NCBI RefSeq assembly: GCF_003596405.1
Contig: NZ_QYUR01000002.1
Location: forward strand, 2,744,501 to 2,808,500
DNA length: 64,000 nt
Direction: 5' to 3'
Source: Pseudomonas cavernicola
GTDB taxonomy: Bacteria; Pseudomonadota; Gammaproteobacteria; Pseudomonadales; Pseudomonadaceae
In this document: positions 48,277 through 56,985 of the stretch, piece by piece
Position numbering within the stretch: the first letter of the stretch is position 1
Layout of the letters: every line of letters begins with the position of its first letter
The notes under the pieces: model-generated
The model's input: the letters and a program-made list of their open reading frames with translations, nothing else
What the model was told of the DNA's origin: nothing
The model's database searches: none
Made by a program: the position numbers and the translations under genes

Positions 48277-49194
48277 ATGCTGGAATTTCGCCACCTCAAA
48301 ACTCTGCACGCCTTGCGCGAGGCCGATAGCCTGGTCGATGCCGCCGAGCGCCTGCACCTGACCCAATCCGCCCTCTCCCACCAGTTCAAGGAACTGGAAG
48401 AGCGCCTGGGCATGCCGTTGTTCGTGCGCAAGACCAAACCTGTGCGCTTCTCCAGCGCCGGCTTGCGCCTGCTGCAATTGGCCGATGCGCTCTTGCCACA
48501 GTTGCGCGCCGCCGAGCGCGACATGGCGCGACTGGCGGGCGGCACCGCCGGGCGTCTGCACATGGCGATCGAATGCCACAGCTGCTTCCAGTGGCTGATG
48601 CCGACCATCGACCAATTTCGTGATGCCTGGCCGGAAGTCGAGCTGGACCTGGCCTCGGGCTTCTCCTTCGCGCCACTGCCGGCCCTGGCTCGCGGCGATC
48701 TGGATCTGGTGGTGACATCGGACCCACTCGAATTGGCCGGCATCACCTATGTGCCGCTGTTCACCTACGAGGCCATGCTTGCGGTGGCCAACCAGCACGG
48801 GCTGGCGAACAAGCCGTACATCGTGCCGGGCGACCTGGCCAAGGAAACCCTGATCACCTATCCGGTGGAACGCGACCGTCTGGATATCTTCACCCGCTTT
48901 CTCGAACCGGCCGATATCGAACCGGCGCAAGTGCGCACCTCGGAGTTGACGGTGATGATGATGCAGCTGGTGGCTAGCGGGCGTGGTGTGTGCGGCCTGC
49001 CGAACTGGGCGCTGCATGAGTACAGCTCGCGTGGCTACGTGACAGCCAAACGCCTCGGCGACAAAGGCCTGTTCGCCACGCTGTACGCCGGCATCCGCAC
49101 CGACATGCTGGATGCGCCCTTCATGCGCGACTTTCTACTCACCGCCAAGGACACCTCCTTCTCCACGCTGGAAGGAGTCAGCGCGGCGCGATAA
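48277..49194 (+). CDS. metR: LysR-type regulator of methionine synthesis
   Basis: A 305-residue LysR regulator with MetR features: MLEFRHLKTLHALREADSL, helix-turn-helix through DAAERLHLTQSALSHQFKELEERLG, and the MetR-like ECHSCFQWLMP. It normally uses homocysteine as co-activator for metE and metH. ATG 48277 is the family start. It is divergent from the truncated metE. Confidence 0.9.
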   Translation: MLEFRHLKTLHALREADSLVDAAERLHLTQSALSHQFKELEERLGMPLFVRKTKPVRFSSAGLRLLQLADALLPQLRAAERDMARLAGGTAGRLHMAIECHSCFQWLMPTIDQFRDAWPEVELDLASGFSFAPLPALARGDLDLVVTSDPLELAGITYVPLFTYEAMLAVANQHGLANKPYIVPGDLAKETLITYPVERDRLDIFTRFLEPADIEPAQVRTSELTVMMMQLVASGRGVCGLPNWALHEYSSRGYVTAKRLGDKGLFATLYAGIRTDMLDAPFMRDFLLTAKDTSFSTLEGVSAAR

Positions 49195-49219
49195 TGGCTG
49201 ACCGGCCGTGAAGCCGTGG

Positions 49220-49295
49220 CGGATGGGTTAAGCCGCAGGCCGTACCCATCCTTGCGCGCGGAATGATGGGCGTCGCTGCGCTCAACCCATCCTAC
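49220..49295. repeat. Intergenic palindromic repeat
   Basis: GGATGGGTTAAGCCGCAGG and CGCTGCGCTCAACCCATCC arms separated by about 40 bases, after metR and near the end of the convergent potF-like gene. Confidence 0.6.
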
Positions 49296-49310
49296 AAACT
49301 GGCAGGCCAA

Positions 49311-50411
49311 TCAGTTTCCGGTCTTAACCCTGCTCCAGACGCGGGTGCGCACTCGCTCGGCCTTGTGCGGCAGGGGCTCAAGGGCGAACAGCGTGTCCAT
49401 GACCGCTTTCGAGGGATATACCCCCTGGTTCTCGCGGATCTCCTGGGAGACCAGGGGTGTGGCGTCCTTGTTGCCGTTGGGGTAGCCGAGGAAGTTGGAG
49501 GTATCGGCGATCACATCGGGGCGCAGCATGTAGTTGATGAACGCCTTCCCCTCCTGCGGATGCTGCGCATCCTTGAGCAGTACCAGGTTCTCCACCCAGA
49601 CCGGCGCGCCTTCGCGCGGGATGCGGTATTCGATGCGGCGCCCGTTCTTCGCATGCTTGGCTGTCTGCTGCGCCTCGAATACGCCACCGGCCCAGCCCAG
49701 TACGACACAGATATTGCCATTGGCCAGATCGGAGATGAACTTGGAGGAGTCGAAGTAGCGAATGTGCGGGCGCAGCTTGAGCAGGAGCTCCTCCGCCTTG
49801 CGGTAGTCCCCCGGGTTGGTGCTGTTGGAGGGCAGGCCGAGGTAGTGCAGCGCGATGGGCACGATATCGCCAGGGCCGTCGAGCATGGCCACGCCGCACT
49901 GGCTCAGCTTGGACAGGTTGTCTTCCTTGAAGATCAGGTCCCAGGAATCGACAGGCGCACCCTCGCCGAGAATCGCCTTGACCTTGTCCACGTCATAGCC
50001 GATGCCGGTGGTGCCCCACAGATAGGGAACCGCGTAGCGATTTCCGGGATCGTTGACCTGCAGTTTGGCGAGGATTTCTGGATCCAGATGGGGCCAATTG
50101 GGCAGCTGGTCGCGATCCAGTTCCATCAGCACGCCGGCCTTGATCAGGTTCGGCAGGGTGCTGTCGGTGGCGACCACCACGTCATAACCACTACCGCCGG
50201 TCATCAGCTTGCTCTGCATCAATTCGCTGCTGTCGAACACGTCATAGACCGTGTTGATGCCCGTCTCTTTCTGGAAATTCTTCGTCACGTCCGGGCCGAT
50301 GAAGTCGTACCAGTTGTAGATGTGCACGGCCGGGGCATCGGCCAGGGCCGTGCTCAGGCCGAGGCTGAACAACGAAGCCAGGGCGAATTTCATACTGCGG
50401 GTCGGGTTCAT
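49311..50411 (-). CDS. Polyamine ABC transporter substrate-binding protein (PotF/SpuD type)
   Basis: A 366-residue periplasmic binding protein. Signal peptide 1-24 (ALA), then the family start VHIYNWYDFIGPDV. Polyamine-site residues include the Trp/Tyr of NWYDF, DSSELMQSKL and GWAGGVF. AGGAGATCCAA precedes ATG 50411. It is the second gene after the nitrilase-type hydrolase on the same strand. No permease or ATPase is adjacent, so it must share transport subunits with another system. Confidence 0.92.
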   Translation of the reverse strand: MNPTRSMKFALASLFSLGLSTALADAPAVHIYNWYDFIGPDVTKNFQKETGINTVYDVFDSSELMQSKLMTGGSGYDVVVATDSTLPNLIKAGVLMELDRDQLPNWPHLDPEILAKLQVNDPGNRYAVPYLWGTTGIGYDVDKVKAILGEGAPVDSWDLIFKEDNLSKLSQCGVAMLDGPGDIVPIALHYLGLPSNSTNPGDYRKAEELLLKLRPHIRYFDSSKFISDLANGNICVVLGWAGGVFEAQQTAKHAKNGRRIEYRIPREGAPVWVENLVLLKDAQHPQEGKAFINYMLRPDVIADTSNFLGYPNGNKDATPLVSQEIRENQGVYPSKAVMDTLFALEPLPHKAERVRTRVWSRVKTGN

Positions 50412-50534
50412 TTGGATCTCCTGAGCGGTAGCTTGATCTGGCGGGCCTTGCCGAGGGCTGCCCTCCAGATTGGCTACTGCTGCTGCGCATTGTTGGTTGT
50501 GGTGGTGGAGCCGAAATCGGCGCAAAGCCTGGGC

Positions 50535-51350
50535 TCAGGGAATCAGCAGTTCGCGGCGGCCATCGGCATGCTCGATGCGCTCGCCGGGCAGGATCAGGCG
50601 CTGGTCGTCCAGGTAGTCGTAATCACGGCGGGCGGCCTCCAGCTGGCTCAGATCGAGCTCGACGCCGAACTGGCACTCTTCGCGGCCGGCTTCGCTGAGC
50701 ATCCGGCCAAAGGGATCGACCACTGCACTGCCGCCGGCGAAAACCAGGCCGCCATCGCCCTCGCCCACCCGATTGACCATCAGCGCAAAGGCTTGGTTTT
50801 CCTGGGCGCGCGCCATGATCGCGGTGCGGTGCGTGGGACCATAGGGGTCCATGTTGCCGTTGGTGACTATGATCAGCTCGGCGCCCAACTGCGCCAGCGC
50901 ACGGGCAGATTCGGGGAACTCGATGTCATAACAGATCAACATCCCGACCCGCAGACCGTTCCACAGGCCGGTGGAGTAGCGATCCCCCGGAGAGACCAAA
51001 CCACGCTCGTCAGGCCACAAATGAGTCTTGCGATAGCGCAGCGCGATGCCTTCCGGGGTGATCAGCAGCGTGGTGTTGTAGTAGCGGCCGGCATCCACCT
51101 CGGCGACACCGATGACCACGGCGACATTGCGCTCGCGCACGGCGCGTTGCACCGCCTGTACGGTCGGCCCATCCAGCGGCTCGGCCACCTGGGCGACGGT
51201 CTCGGCACTGGGAAAACCCATCAGCTGGGTTTCCGGGAAGACGATCAACTGGGTATCGATCGCACTGGCGGCGATGGCGTCCAGGGCGCGTTGCAGGTTG
51301 TAGGCGGTATCAGCGTCACGACCGGCAAGCTGAGCGAGTTCGACCTTCAT
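50535..51350 (-). CDS. Carbon-nitrogen hydrolase (nitrilase superfamily)
   Basis: A 271-residue amidase-like enzyme with the Glu-Lys-Cys triad: VFPETQ (Glu40), RYRKTHLW (Lys) and MLICYDIEFPE (Cys). Length and motifs fit small amidases such as N-carbamoylputrescine amidase or omega-amidase. Its position 123 bases before a polyamine-binding protein gene makes an amine- or amide-derived substrate likely, by inference only. Confidence 0.9.
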   Translation of the reverse strand: MKVELAQLAGRDADTAYNLQRALDAIAASAIDTQLIVFPETQLMGFPSAETVAQVAEPLDGPTVQAVQRAVRERNVAVVIGVAEVDAGRYYNTTLLITPEGIALRYRKTHLWPDERGLVSPGDRYSTGLWNGLRVGMLICYDIEFPESARALAQLGAELIIVTNGNMDPYGPTHRTAIMARAQENQAFALMVNRVGEGDGGLVFAGGSAVVDPFGRMLSEAGREECQFGVELDLSQLEAARRDYDYLDDQRLILPGERIEHADGRRELLIP

Positions 51351-51485
51351 GGGTATACCTTCTTGTAGTTATTCAACTCAATGACCCGCGCCGGCCTCGC
51401 CAGAACCGCAGGTATGGAGGCAGTATGCGCATCAGGTGCGCACGGGGTAATTACGCGGGCGTGGTAACCCAACAGGGGTAGAGGT

Positions 51486-52280
51486 ATGACTCTCTCGCTA
51501 CAGGACATCGCCTGGCATCGCTCGGTCGGGCAACTGATCGAGGCGTTGGACAAGCCGAATTTCTGGACGTTGCTGGTACGTCTGCTCGGCCAGTATGTGA
51601 CGTTCGACAGCTGGGTGGTGCTGCTCTTCAGCTCCGAACTGCGGCCCCAGGTGTTCGCCGAATGCCCAGGCGTTGGCGGTGGCCCCGATCCGCTGTTTCA
51701 GGATTATCTGAATGGTCTGTACCTGCTCGACCCCTTCTATATCGCCAGCCGCGAACAGGCGCAGACCGGTTTCTTTCACCTTGCCGAAGTGGCCCCGGAA
51801 TACTTCGAGCAGACCGAGTATTACCAGCGCTACTTCCGCCTGAACGTGGTGGCCGATGAGATTCAGTTGAACTGCCAACTGGATGCCGACCGCACCCTGT
51901 GCCTGTCGCTGGGCTCGACCCAGCGATTCACAACCGAACAGATCGCCTTGCTCTCGCTGATTCAGCCCTGGGTGATCGCCCTGCTGCGCCAGCGCATGCC
52001 GTTCGAGGAACTGGCACCCACTCAGCAGCCACAGCCCGCCGCGCACTGGCGAACGCAGTTGGAAGCATCGGTCAGCCAGCTCAAAGGCGCGCAACTGACC
52101 GTCCGCGAGTTGGACGTCGGGCGCCTGATGCTCAGTGGCTGCTCGAGCAAGGAGATCGCCCGCAAGCTGGATATCTCCGTGGAAACCGTGAAGGTCCACA
52201 AAAAGCACATGTACAGCAAACTCGGCATCAAATCGCAGTCCGAGCTGTTCTCGATCTTCCTCCAGGCACAGGGCGCCTGA
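51486..52280 (+). CDS. LuxR-family transcriptional regulator
   Basis: A 264-residue regulator. The N-terminal 180 residues form an unassigned sensing domain (WVVLLFSSELRPQVF, LLDPFYIASREQAQTGFF). The C-terminal GerE-type helix-turn-helix is LTVRELDVGRLMLSGCSSKEIARKL and SVETVKVHKKHMYSKLGI. The residues that bind acyl-homoserine lactones in LasR/LuxR are not evident. Divergent from the nitrilase-potF pair (136-base gap), which it probably controls. Confidence 0.88.
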   Translation: MTLSLQDIAWHRSVGQLIEALDKPNFWTLLVRLLGQYVTFDSWVVLLFSSELRPQVFAECPGVGGGPDPLFQDYLNGLYLLDPFYIASREQAQTGFFHLAEVAPEYFEQTEYYQRYFRLNVVADEIQLNCQLDADRTLCLSLGSTQRFTTEQIALLSLIQPWVIALLRQRMPFEELAPTQQPQPAAHWRTQLEASVSQLKGAQLTVRELDVGRLMLSGCSSKEIARKLDISVETVKVHKKHMYSKLGIKSQSELFSIFLQAQGA

Positions 52281-52547
52281 CAGGGTTAGGGGTTTCACCC
52301 GTATATGGACGCCTCCCGGTTTGCGCGGGCAGTTTAAGTAGGCCGGGGGCAACCCCAGCTGGCCTGGATCACGTGCCCATGTCTCTTACGCACGGCTATC
52401 GGTCAAAAGCGACGTGACCTCATTTCACCAAAGATCTTTCGCGCACGATGCTAGTCTTTCAGATTGGCCAGTCCTTGGAAGGACTGTCGATCAACCTTAA
52501 AGACACAGTGCTTGGCGAGAGCACCCAGGATGTCAGGGGTGAATGAA

Positions 52548-52919
52548 ATGACTATTCACACGACAGACAAAGAAGACATTAACCTCGTGGTCCGCAATTA
52601 CGTAATAGGCATGGTATCAGCAGACGAAGCCTTATTGCGGCAAGCCTTCCATCCCTCTTGTTACATCATCGGCCACTATCATGGAGCGCTTGAGTGGTTA
52701 TCCCTTGATGACTTCGTTAGCGCCATCAAGATTGAAGGCCCAGCCGCAAGTGATGCAAAACCCTTTTGGGAGATAAAATCCGTAGATATCACGGGCGATG
52801 CCGCCGCTGTAACAGTAGTCGATGATTATATCGGGATGAGATTTACAGATTACTTATCGCTGCTAAAAATAAATAATCGCTGGGTCATTATCAATAAGCT
52901 TTATTACTACCATGACTGA
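52548..52919 (+). CDS. NTF2-like / lumazine-binding-like protein
   Basis: A 123-residue cone-shaped NTF2 fold protein (VVRNYVIGMVSADEALLRQAFHP, then GDAAAVTVVDDYIGMRFTDYLSLLKINNRW). It matches the putative lumazine-binding DUF (PF12893 type). ATG 52548 is preferred; ATG 52530 is in frame. The coding region is visibly richer in A+T than the neighbours (AAAATAAATAATCG near the end), which hints at transfer. Substrate or partner unknown. Confidence 0.75.
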   Translation: MTIHTTDKEDINLVVRNYVIGMVSADEALLRQAFHPSCYIIGHYHGALEWLSLDDFVSAIKIEGPAASDAKPFWEIKSVDITGDAAAVTVVDDYIGMRFTDYLSLLKINNRWVIINKLYYYHD

Positions 52920-52989
52920 GAAACCCAAAGCAAACCGAATAAAAGATCTCAAGATCATGACTTTATACAAGTCCTAGCAACTCTCTGAA

Positions 52990-53017
52990 AGCCAAGACCG
53001 GCGTCTTGGCTTTTTTA
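52990..53017 (+). terminator. Terminator after the NTF2-like gene
   Basis: AAGCCAAGAC-CGGC-GTCTTGGCTTTTTT. In 53018-53256 I see no gene. Confidence 0.85.
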
Positions 53018-53256
53018 TGCTCCGGCTAACCAACCAGCGTTTAATGACCTTTCGATCGACCGCATCGAAATACAACTTTTGGCATCTGCTCGCATAGCGA
53101 CATATGCGATAAGCCGAGGTAATACCAGCCTGAATTCCAAAGAGAAAGAGCCAATACCGTATCTAAGACAGTGCGCGTCGATAGTTCCCACGCTCTGGTG
53201 TGGGGACTGTAATAGGTGCGACCGAAGCTGGCTAAGATCTTTAAGTGAAAGCCGGG

Positions 53257-54384
53257 TCAGGCTCTACAAAATCGTTGTAGCTGCATTTCCCGCAGGCGAC
53301 TGAGGGTGCGGCGGAACGGAAAGGACAGATACCCCTGGGTGTACAGTTCCCCCAGCGGCACCTGGGCTTCCAGGTAGAGCGGAACCCGGCGGTCGTAGCA
53401 TTCATCCACCAGCGCAATGAAACGCCGCACGCTATCGTCATGCACGGACAGTTCGGGCAGCTGACGATCACCGGCAACCACCCGCTCTACCCCATCTTCA
53501 GTGCCTCGGGCAATCTTGGCCGCTCTTTGCCGGCCACTCAGATTAGGTACATCGCTAAGCAAAATGGCCGAGAAGCGATCGCACAAGACAATGAAATCCA
53601 AGGCAGACAGTGGCTGCTCGCACAGGTCGGCATAGCGACACCAGATCACTTGCTCACTGTGCTGCATCACTGAAATGGGCCGGCGCCCAAGTACAAGGGG
53701 CTCGGCAGTAGCCTGCCGGCCTGCGGTCAACCGCCTGAAAACCTCAGTCAACACGCTTGGTTGGCCTGGATTTGCGACCCAATAGCGCTGATGTTCTGCG
53801 CCCGGATGCAAGCGGTGATCCTGCCCGCCATCTACACCAACAACCTGCATATAACGGTTAATGGCGGCAATGGCCGGCAGAAAACGCTGCCGATTGAAAC
53901 CATCGGCATACAAGTGTTCTGGTGGCTGGTTTGACGTCGCGACCAGCACCACCCCCTGCTCGAACATCACCTGCAGCAGCCGACCTAGGATGATTGCGTC
54001 GCCAATGTCACTGACAAACAACTCGTCAAAACACAGCACGCTGACCTCTTCACTCAGCTCGCGGGCCAGCGCCTGCAAGGGATCTGCCGTGCCGGTCAAC
54101 TGGAATAGGCGCAGGTGCACCCAACGCATGAAGTGATGAAAATGCTGCCGCCGAGCAGGTACGCGAAGGCTCTGGTGAAAGCGATCCATCAGCCAGGTCT
54201 TGCCGCGCCCGACCGGCCCCCAGAGATAAACCCCGGCCACCGACTTCGCTCGGCTGCCGTCCTGATGTAAGGCCTGATGGCAGCTTTGCAGCAACCTCGC
54301 TGCCTGCCATTGAGCTTCATCCGACTTGAAGCCATCCTGGTCAATGGCCTGCTGATAGGCAGCCAGGGGGGACACGACATTCAT
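53257..54384 (-). CDS. zapE: AFG1/ZapE-like ATPase
   Basis: A 375-residue AAA-type ATPase. Walker A is GPVGRGKTWLMDRF, Walker B LCFDELFVSDIGDA, with sensor TSNQPPEHLY and the C-terminal RRFIALVDECYDRRVPLY and RTLSRLREMQ. The family (E. coli ZapE, yeast Afg1) acts in cell division and membrane protein turnover. Between SDVPNL and DDSVRRF there are roughly 30 more residues than usual (SGRQRAAKIARG and following), so it is a divergent member. Possibly a second copy beside a core zapE elsewhere. Confidence 0.82.
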   Translation of the reverse strand: MNVVSPLAAYQQAIDQDGFKSDEAQWQAARLLQSCHQALHQDGSRAKSVAGVYLWGPVGRGKTWLMDRFHQSLRVPARRQHFHHFMRWVHLRLFQLTGTADPLQALARELSEEVSVLCFDELFVSDIGDAIILGRLLQVMFEQGVVLVATSNQPPEHLYADGFNRQRFLPAIAAINRYMQVVGVDGGQDHRLHPGAEHQRYWVANPGQPSVLTEVFRRLTAGRQATAEPLVLGRRPISVMQHSEQVIWCRYADLCEQPLSALDFIVLCDRFSAILLSDVPNLSGRQRAAKIARGTEDGVERVVAGDRQLPELSVHDDSVRRFIALVDECYDRRVPLYLEAQVPLGELYTQGYLSFPFRRTLSRLREMQLQRFCRA

Positions 54385-54714
54385 ATTGAAAAGTAACCGC
54401 TCAATAATCCCCACCTGTTGATAGCGGGGGTAGTGTTTTACAGGGCCGCGACTGGCATTCACACCCACGGCGGCAACGCTACTTGGTACTTAGCAAACCC
54501 GCCACTGCAACGCGAGACAATTACTGCGCGACCATGATTTCGCGCGAGCGGCGCTGCTATTCCTCGTAAGTCAGAGTGTCACGGTTGAGTCGCTAGGTAA
54601 GCCAGCCTCGCGACGGGGACTGTTGAAAACATGCAGGGCGGCCTCTCAGCACGCCAACGAGTCTCTACCTTGTAGAAACTCCTACTACAGCCTCGAGGCA
54701 GTATCCGGTCTTAT

Positions 54715-54825
54715 TCACCTAGGAAAGGTCGGGAACAGTGCGTTGGGCTTCAGGCCCAATACCCAGCGCAACCAGGCTCCGAGCGAAGCACCAAAGACAA
54801 TAAGCCCGGAATAGGCTGGCGCCAT
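54715..54825 (-). pseudogene. crcB/fluC fluoride channel, N-terminal remnant
   Basis: Reverse strand ATG 54825 encodes 36 residues with the CrcB start pattern (FGASLGAWLRWVLGLKPNAL, then FPTFP). It hits TGA where the protein should continue with the GTL-x-VN-G membrane signature. The rest of the gene is not found. The remainder of 54385-54928 shows no other recognisable sequence. Confidence 0.6.
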
Positions 54826-54928
54826 TACCACAAGAAACTTCACGATATCGGTCGTCGAACTGAGAGTGCTATTGAGCTAGCCCGCCAAGTGACAGTGGAC
54901 AAGTTAGGTCATCCCTACTTATGGAGAC

Positions 54929-55606
54929 TCAACCCTGCTCCGCAGTGAAGCCCTCTTGCCGCATCTTTTGCAGCAGCGCCTGCCAATAAGGCAGGTGCTC
55001 CGTATCTCCAACGCGCTTAAGACCTTCTGCCTTAACAAAATAGAGCCCTTTGGCATCAAAGGCATAGAGCAGCGACAAATCCTGTCGTTCAGAAGCGGGG
55101 AGGATGCTATTGATCAGGTTGTCCAGCACTAGAGGCTCGGCGGCCGGCGTTGCGTGGTAGGTCACCACCATGTGCGCCTGGTTCAGCTTCAGTGCTTTGG
55201 CATAGGTGATCCGCAGCTTTTCCTCGGGTACACCCAGTTGGCGCAGGGTGAAATACTTGACCAAGGAAAAGTCCTCGCAGTCCCCAGCCCCTTTGACCAA
55301 GGTCTCGATCGGCGTCGCCCAATAGTCGCTCTGCTTCCAGAGAACGATGTCGCCACTGAAACGAACATGACGGTTGAAGTACTGGTTCACCGCCTTCAGT
55401 TTTTCCATTTCAGGTAGGTGCCGACTGCTCTCGATCAGGTCGCTCCAGGAGAGGAGGTGATCCGTGGCTGGACTCATTCGCCCGTAGCGCTTTTCCGCCT
55501 TGCGAAGGATCTTTTCGAAACTCCAGCTTGCCTTAGCTTCGGCCGTGCCAAAGAGCAAGCTTCCGCTAAGAGTCGTGACTACGACCGCCCGCCACAAAGC
55601 ACACAT
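54929..55606 (-). CDS. lapG: LapG-type periplasmic cysteine protease (BTLCP)
   Basis: A 225-residue bacterial transglutaminase-like protease. Signal peptide about 1-24. The catalytic triad is Cys in KGAGDCEDFSLVKY, His in NQAHMVV and Asp in LVLDNLI, and WATPIETLVKG is typical. In pseudomonads LapG cleaves the LapA adhesin and is held by the c-di-GMP receptor LapD, whose gene normally follows. Here neither lapD nor a large adhesin is present in the window. ATG 55606 is used; the longer frame adds ten unlikely residues. Confidence 0.9.
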   Translation of the reverse strand: MCALWRAVVVTTLSGSLLFGTAEAKASWSFEKILRKAEKRYGRMSPATDHLLSWSDLIESSRHLPEMEKLKAVNQYFNRHVRFSGDIVLWKQSDYWATPIETLVKGAGDCEDFSLVKYFTLRQLGVPEEKLRITYAKALKLNQAHMVVTYHATPAAEPLVLDNLINSILPASERQDLSLLYAFDAKGLYFVKAEGLKRVGDTEHLPYWQALLQKMRQEGFTAEQG

Positions 55607-56125
55607 GTATTTGGACTGAGAGACTTGCTGGAGCAACAGGATAGATCTCCGTGAATGCGGCCATGGCCGGGTTCAACTTAGCGGATCAATCCATTGAGAT
55701 AATGATGAGGATCGTGCTTTCTCAAACAGTTCTGTGGCGGGTCTACCGTCCAGAACACTGCCATTTTTCCTCAACAAGCCGACTCACGCGCCGCGTGTCT
55801 ACGCACCTGAGTAAGGTAATTGGTTAAAACTTGATCACAATAGCGTCATTTCAAGCTATTGATCAACATTCCACCGTCGGATTGACGATGGGGCGAGTGG
55901 TTTGCAGAACTCATCGAGCTGCAGGGCTGCGCTCTAAAGTAGGGGCTGGCGGAAGCACAGCCGTCCTGGCCGCCGGAAATCCCAAAGCCTGGGTCTAGCG
56001 GCGATCCCGCACCACGCTGATCCACATGGAGCTGAGTCTGGTGTTGTCGCGCAGGCCATGTTCGCGCAAAGCTCCTTCTGACATGCTCCAAGATCGGCTT
56101 GGTTAAGCCTCGGTCAGATTTTACC

Positions 56126-56163
56126 GCTCCAGGCGCTCGGAACTCGCTCTGAGCGCCTGGAGC
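56126..56163 (-). terminator. Strong hairpin downstream of the 56179 gene
   Basis: Arms GCTCCAGGCGCTC and GAGCGCCTGGAGC pair perfectly around a 12-base loop, 16 bases after the stop. No T-run, so a factor-assisted stop or a REP-like element. Elsewhere in 55607-56178 I see no gene. Confidence 0.45.
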
Positions 56164-56178
56164 GCTAAGTCTCCTCAC

Positions 56179-56526
56179 TCAATGCCCGTATTCGATCCTC
56201 TGTTGGTGGATTAGAGATTTGTACTGGGGTGCCGGTCCCTTGATCGGCTGTGCATCATCGGGCTCAACCTGCGGGCCGGCAGCAGTGGGCTGCTCTTCGA
56301 GCAGTTGGGTAAAGCGCTGACTTTCATCCTCTCTTGCTCGAGCTTGGGCAACATCATTATTAAGCATGCGATATTGCAACAGGCGATCACTGCCGTTTTC
56401 CGCCAGTAAGTAGGCAGGCTCCTGCTCGAACGATGGGAGCGGCGCGCTGGTTGCTTGCCCCGAGGTGGTGGCTGCAAGTGCCACCAATAGGCCGCTGAAG
56501 GCCGTTACGCTGAATATCGACTTCAT
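56179..56526 (-). CDS. Hypothetical secreted protein, 115 residues
   Basis: A clear signal peptide (MKSIFSVTAFSGLLVALAAT) is followed by a short acidic, Gln-rich mature region. It has a probable amphipathic helix (RLLQYRMLNNDVAQARARED) and a Pro-rich end. ATG 56526 has GGAGG eight bases upstream. Not recognised. The only intact-looking small gene in a decayed stretch. Confidence 0.6.
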   Translation of the reverse strand: MKSIFSVTAFSGLLVALAATTSGQATSAPLPSFEQEPAYLLAENGSDRLLQYRMLNNDVAQARAREDESQRFTQLLEEQPTAAGPQVEPDDAQPIKGPAPQYKSLIHQQRIEYGH

Positions 56527-56620
56527 GGTGTCATCCTCCATTCCCCCCCTACCCCTGAAATTAGACGGATGAATGAGGGGGTTTGTTACAAACCCATTTC
56601 GCGGTCTGATGGGCGGTACT

Positions 56621-56692
56621 CCTCCAGGCCAAGCACACACTGGTGAGAGTGCCGGCGATGACCAAGGTCTTCTTTCCGGTCGCTTTGACTGG
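56621..56692 (-). pseudogene. Isochorismatase-family hydrolase fragment
   Basis: Reverse strand reads ATGKKTLVIAGTLTSVCLA, the conserved mid-region strand and Cys of YcaC-like isochorismatase-fold hydrolases, without the N-terminal Asp or C-terminal parts. It follows the pirin fragment in another frame, making a chimeric junction. Confidence 0.55.
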
Positions 56693-56985
56693 CCTGGCGC
56701 AGCCATCTTGTCGCGGGTCAACTCGGCGGAGTGGAATTCCTCGTGCAGGATTCCTGAGGTTGCCGCCATCCACTGCACGTCACCAGGGCCGATCAGGCCG
56801 CCACTGCCTGTCGAGTCACTGTGCTCCAGTTCGCCTTTGTAGACGATGGTGACCGTCCCGAAGCCGCGATGAGGGTGCTGGCCAACACCACGCGGGCGCT
56901 GCGCCGGGGCGGAGTCCTGTGGCCCTGCATAGTCGAGCAGTCGAAAGGGGCGAATGTGTTTGCCGAGGCTGTCGCAGGAAGACCG
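56693..56985 (-). pseudogene. Pirin gene fragment with internal deletion, cut by a MITE-like element
   Basis: Reverse strand frame reads PFRLLDYAGPQDSAPAQRPR, GVGQHPHRGFGTVTIVYKGE and GPGDVQWMAATSGILHEEFH, the metal-binding cupin half of pirin (His in HPHRG, His/Glu in LHEEFH). It then jumps from ELTR to DKMAAPG, skipping the usual intervening 15 or so residues, and ends. The 5' end abuts the terminal repeat of the element at 56986. Confidence 0.7.

Noticed and set aside
49263..51368. Forward frame of 701 codons opposite the potF-like and nitrilase genes
   Set aside because: Mirror frame of two well-supported genes; it crosses their intergenic ribosome sites and has no family motif.
54623..54814. 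Forward frame of 63 codons in the zapE-lapG gap
   Set aside because: It overlaps the reverse-strand CrcB remnant, which has a recognisable pattern; the forward translation does not.
56126..56163. Strong hairpin considered as an integron attC site
   Set aside because: It lacks the paired GTTRRRY/RYYYAAC core sites, and no integrase or cassette array is near.
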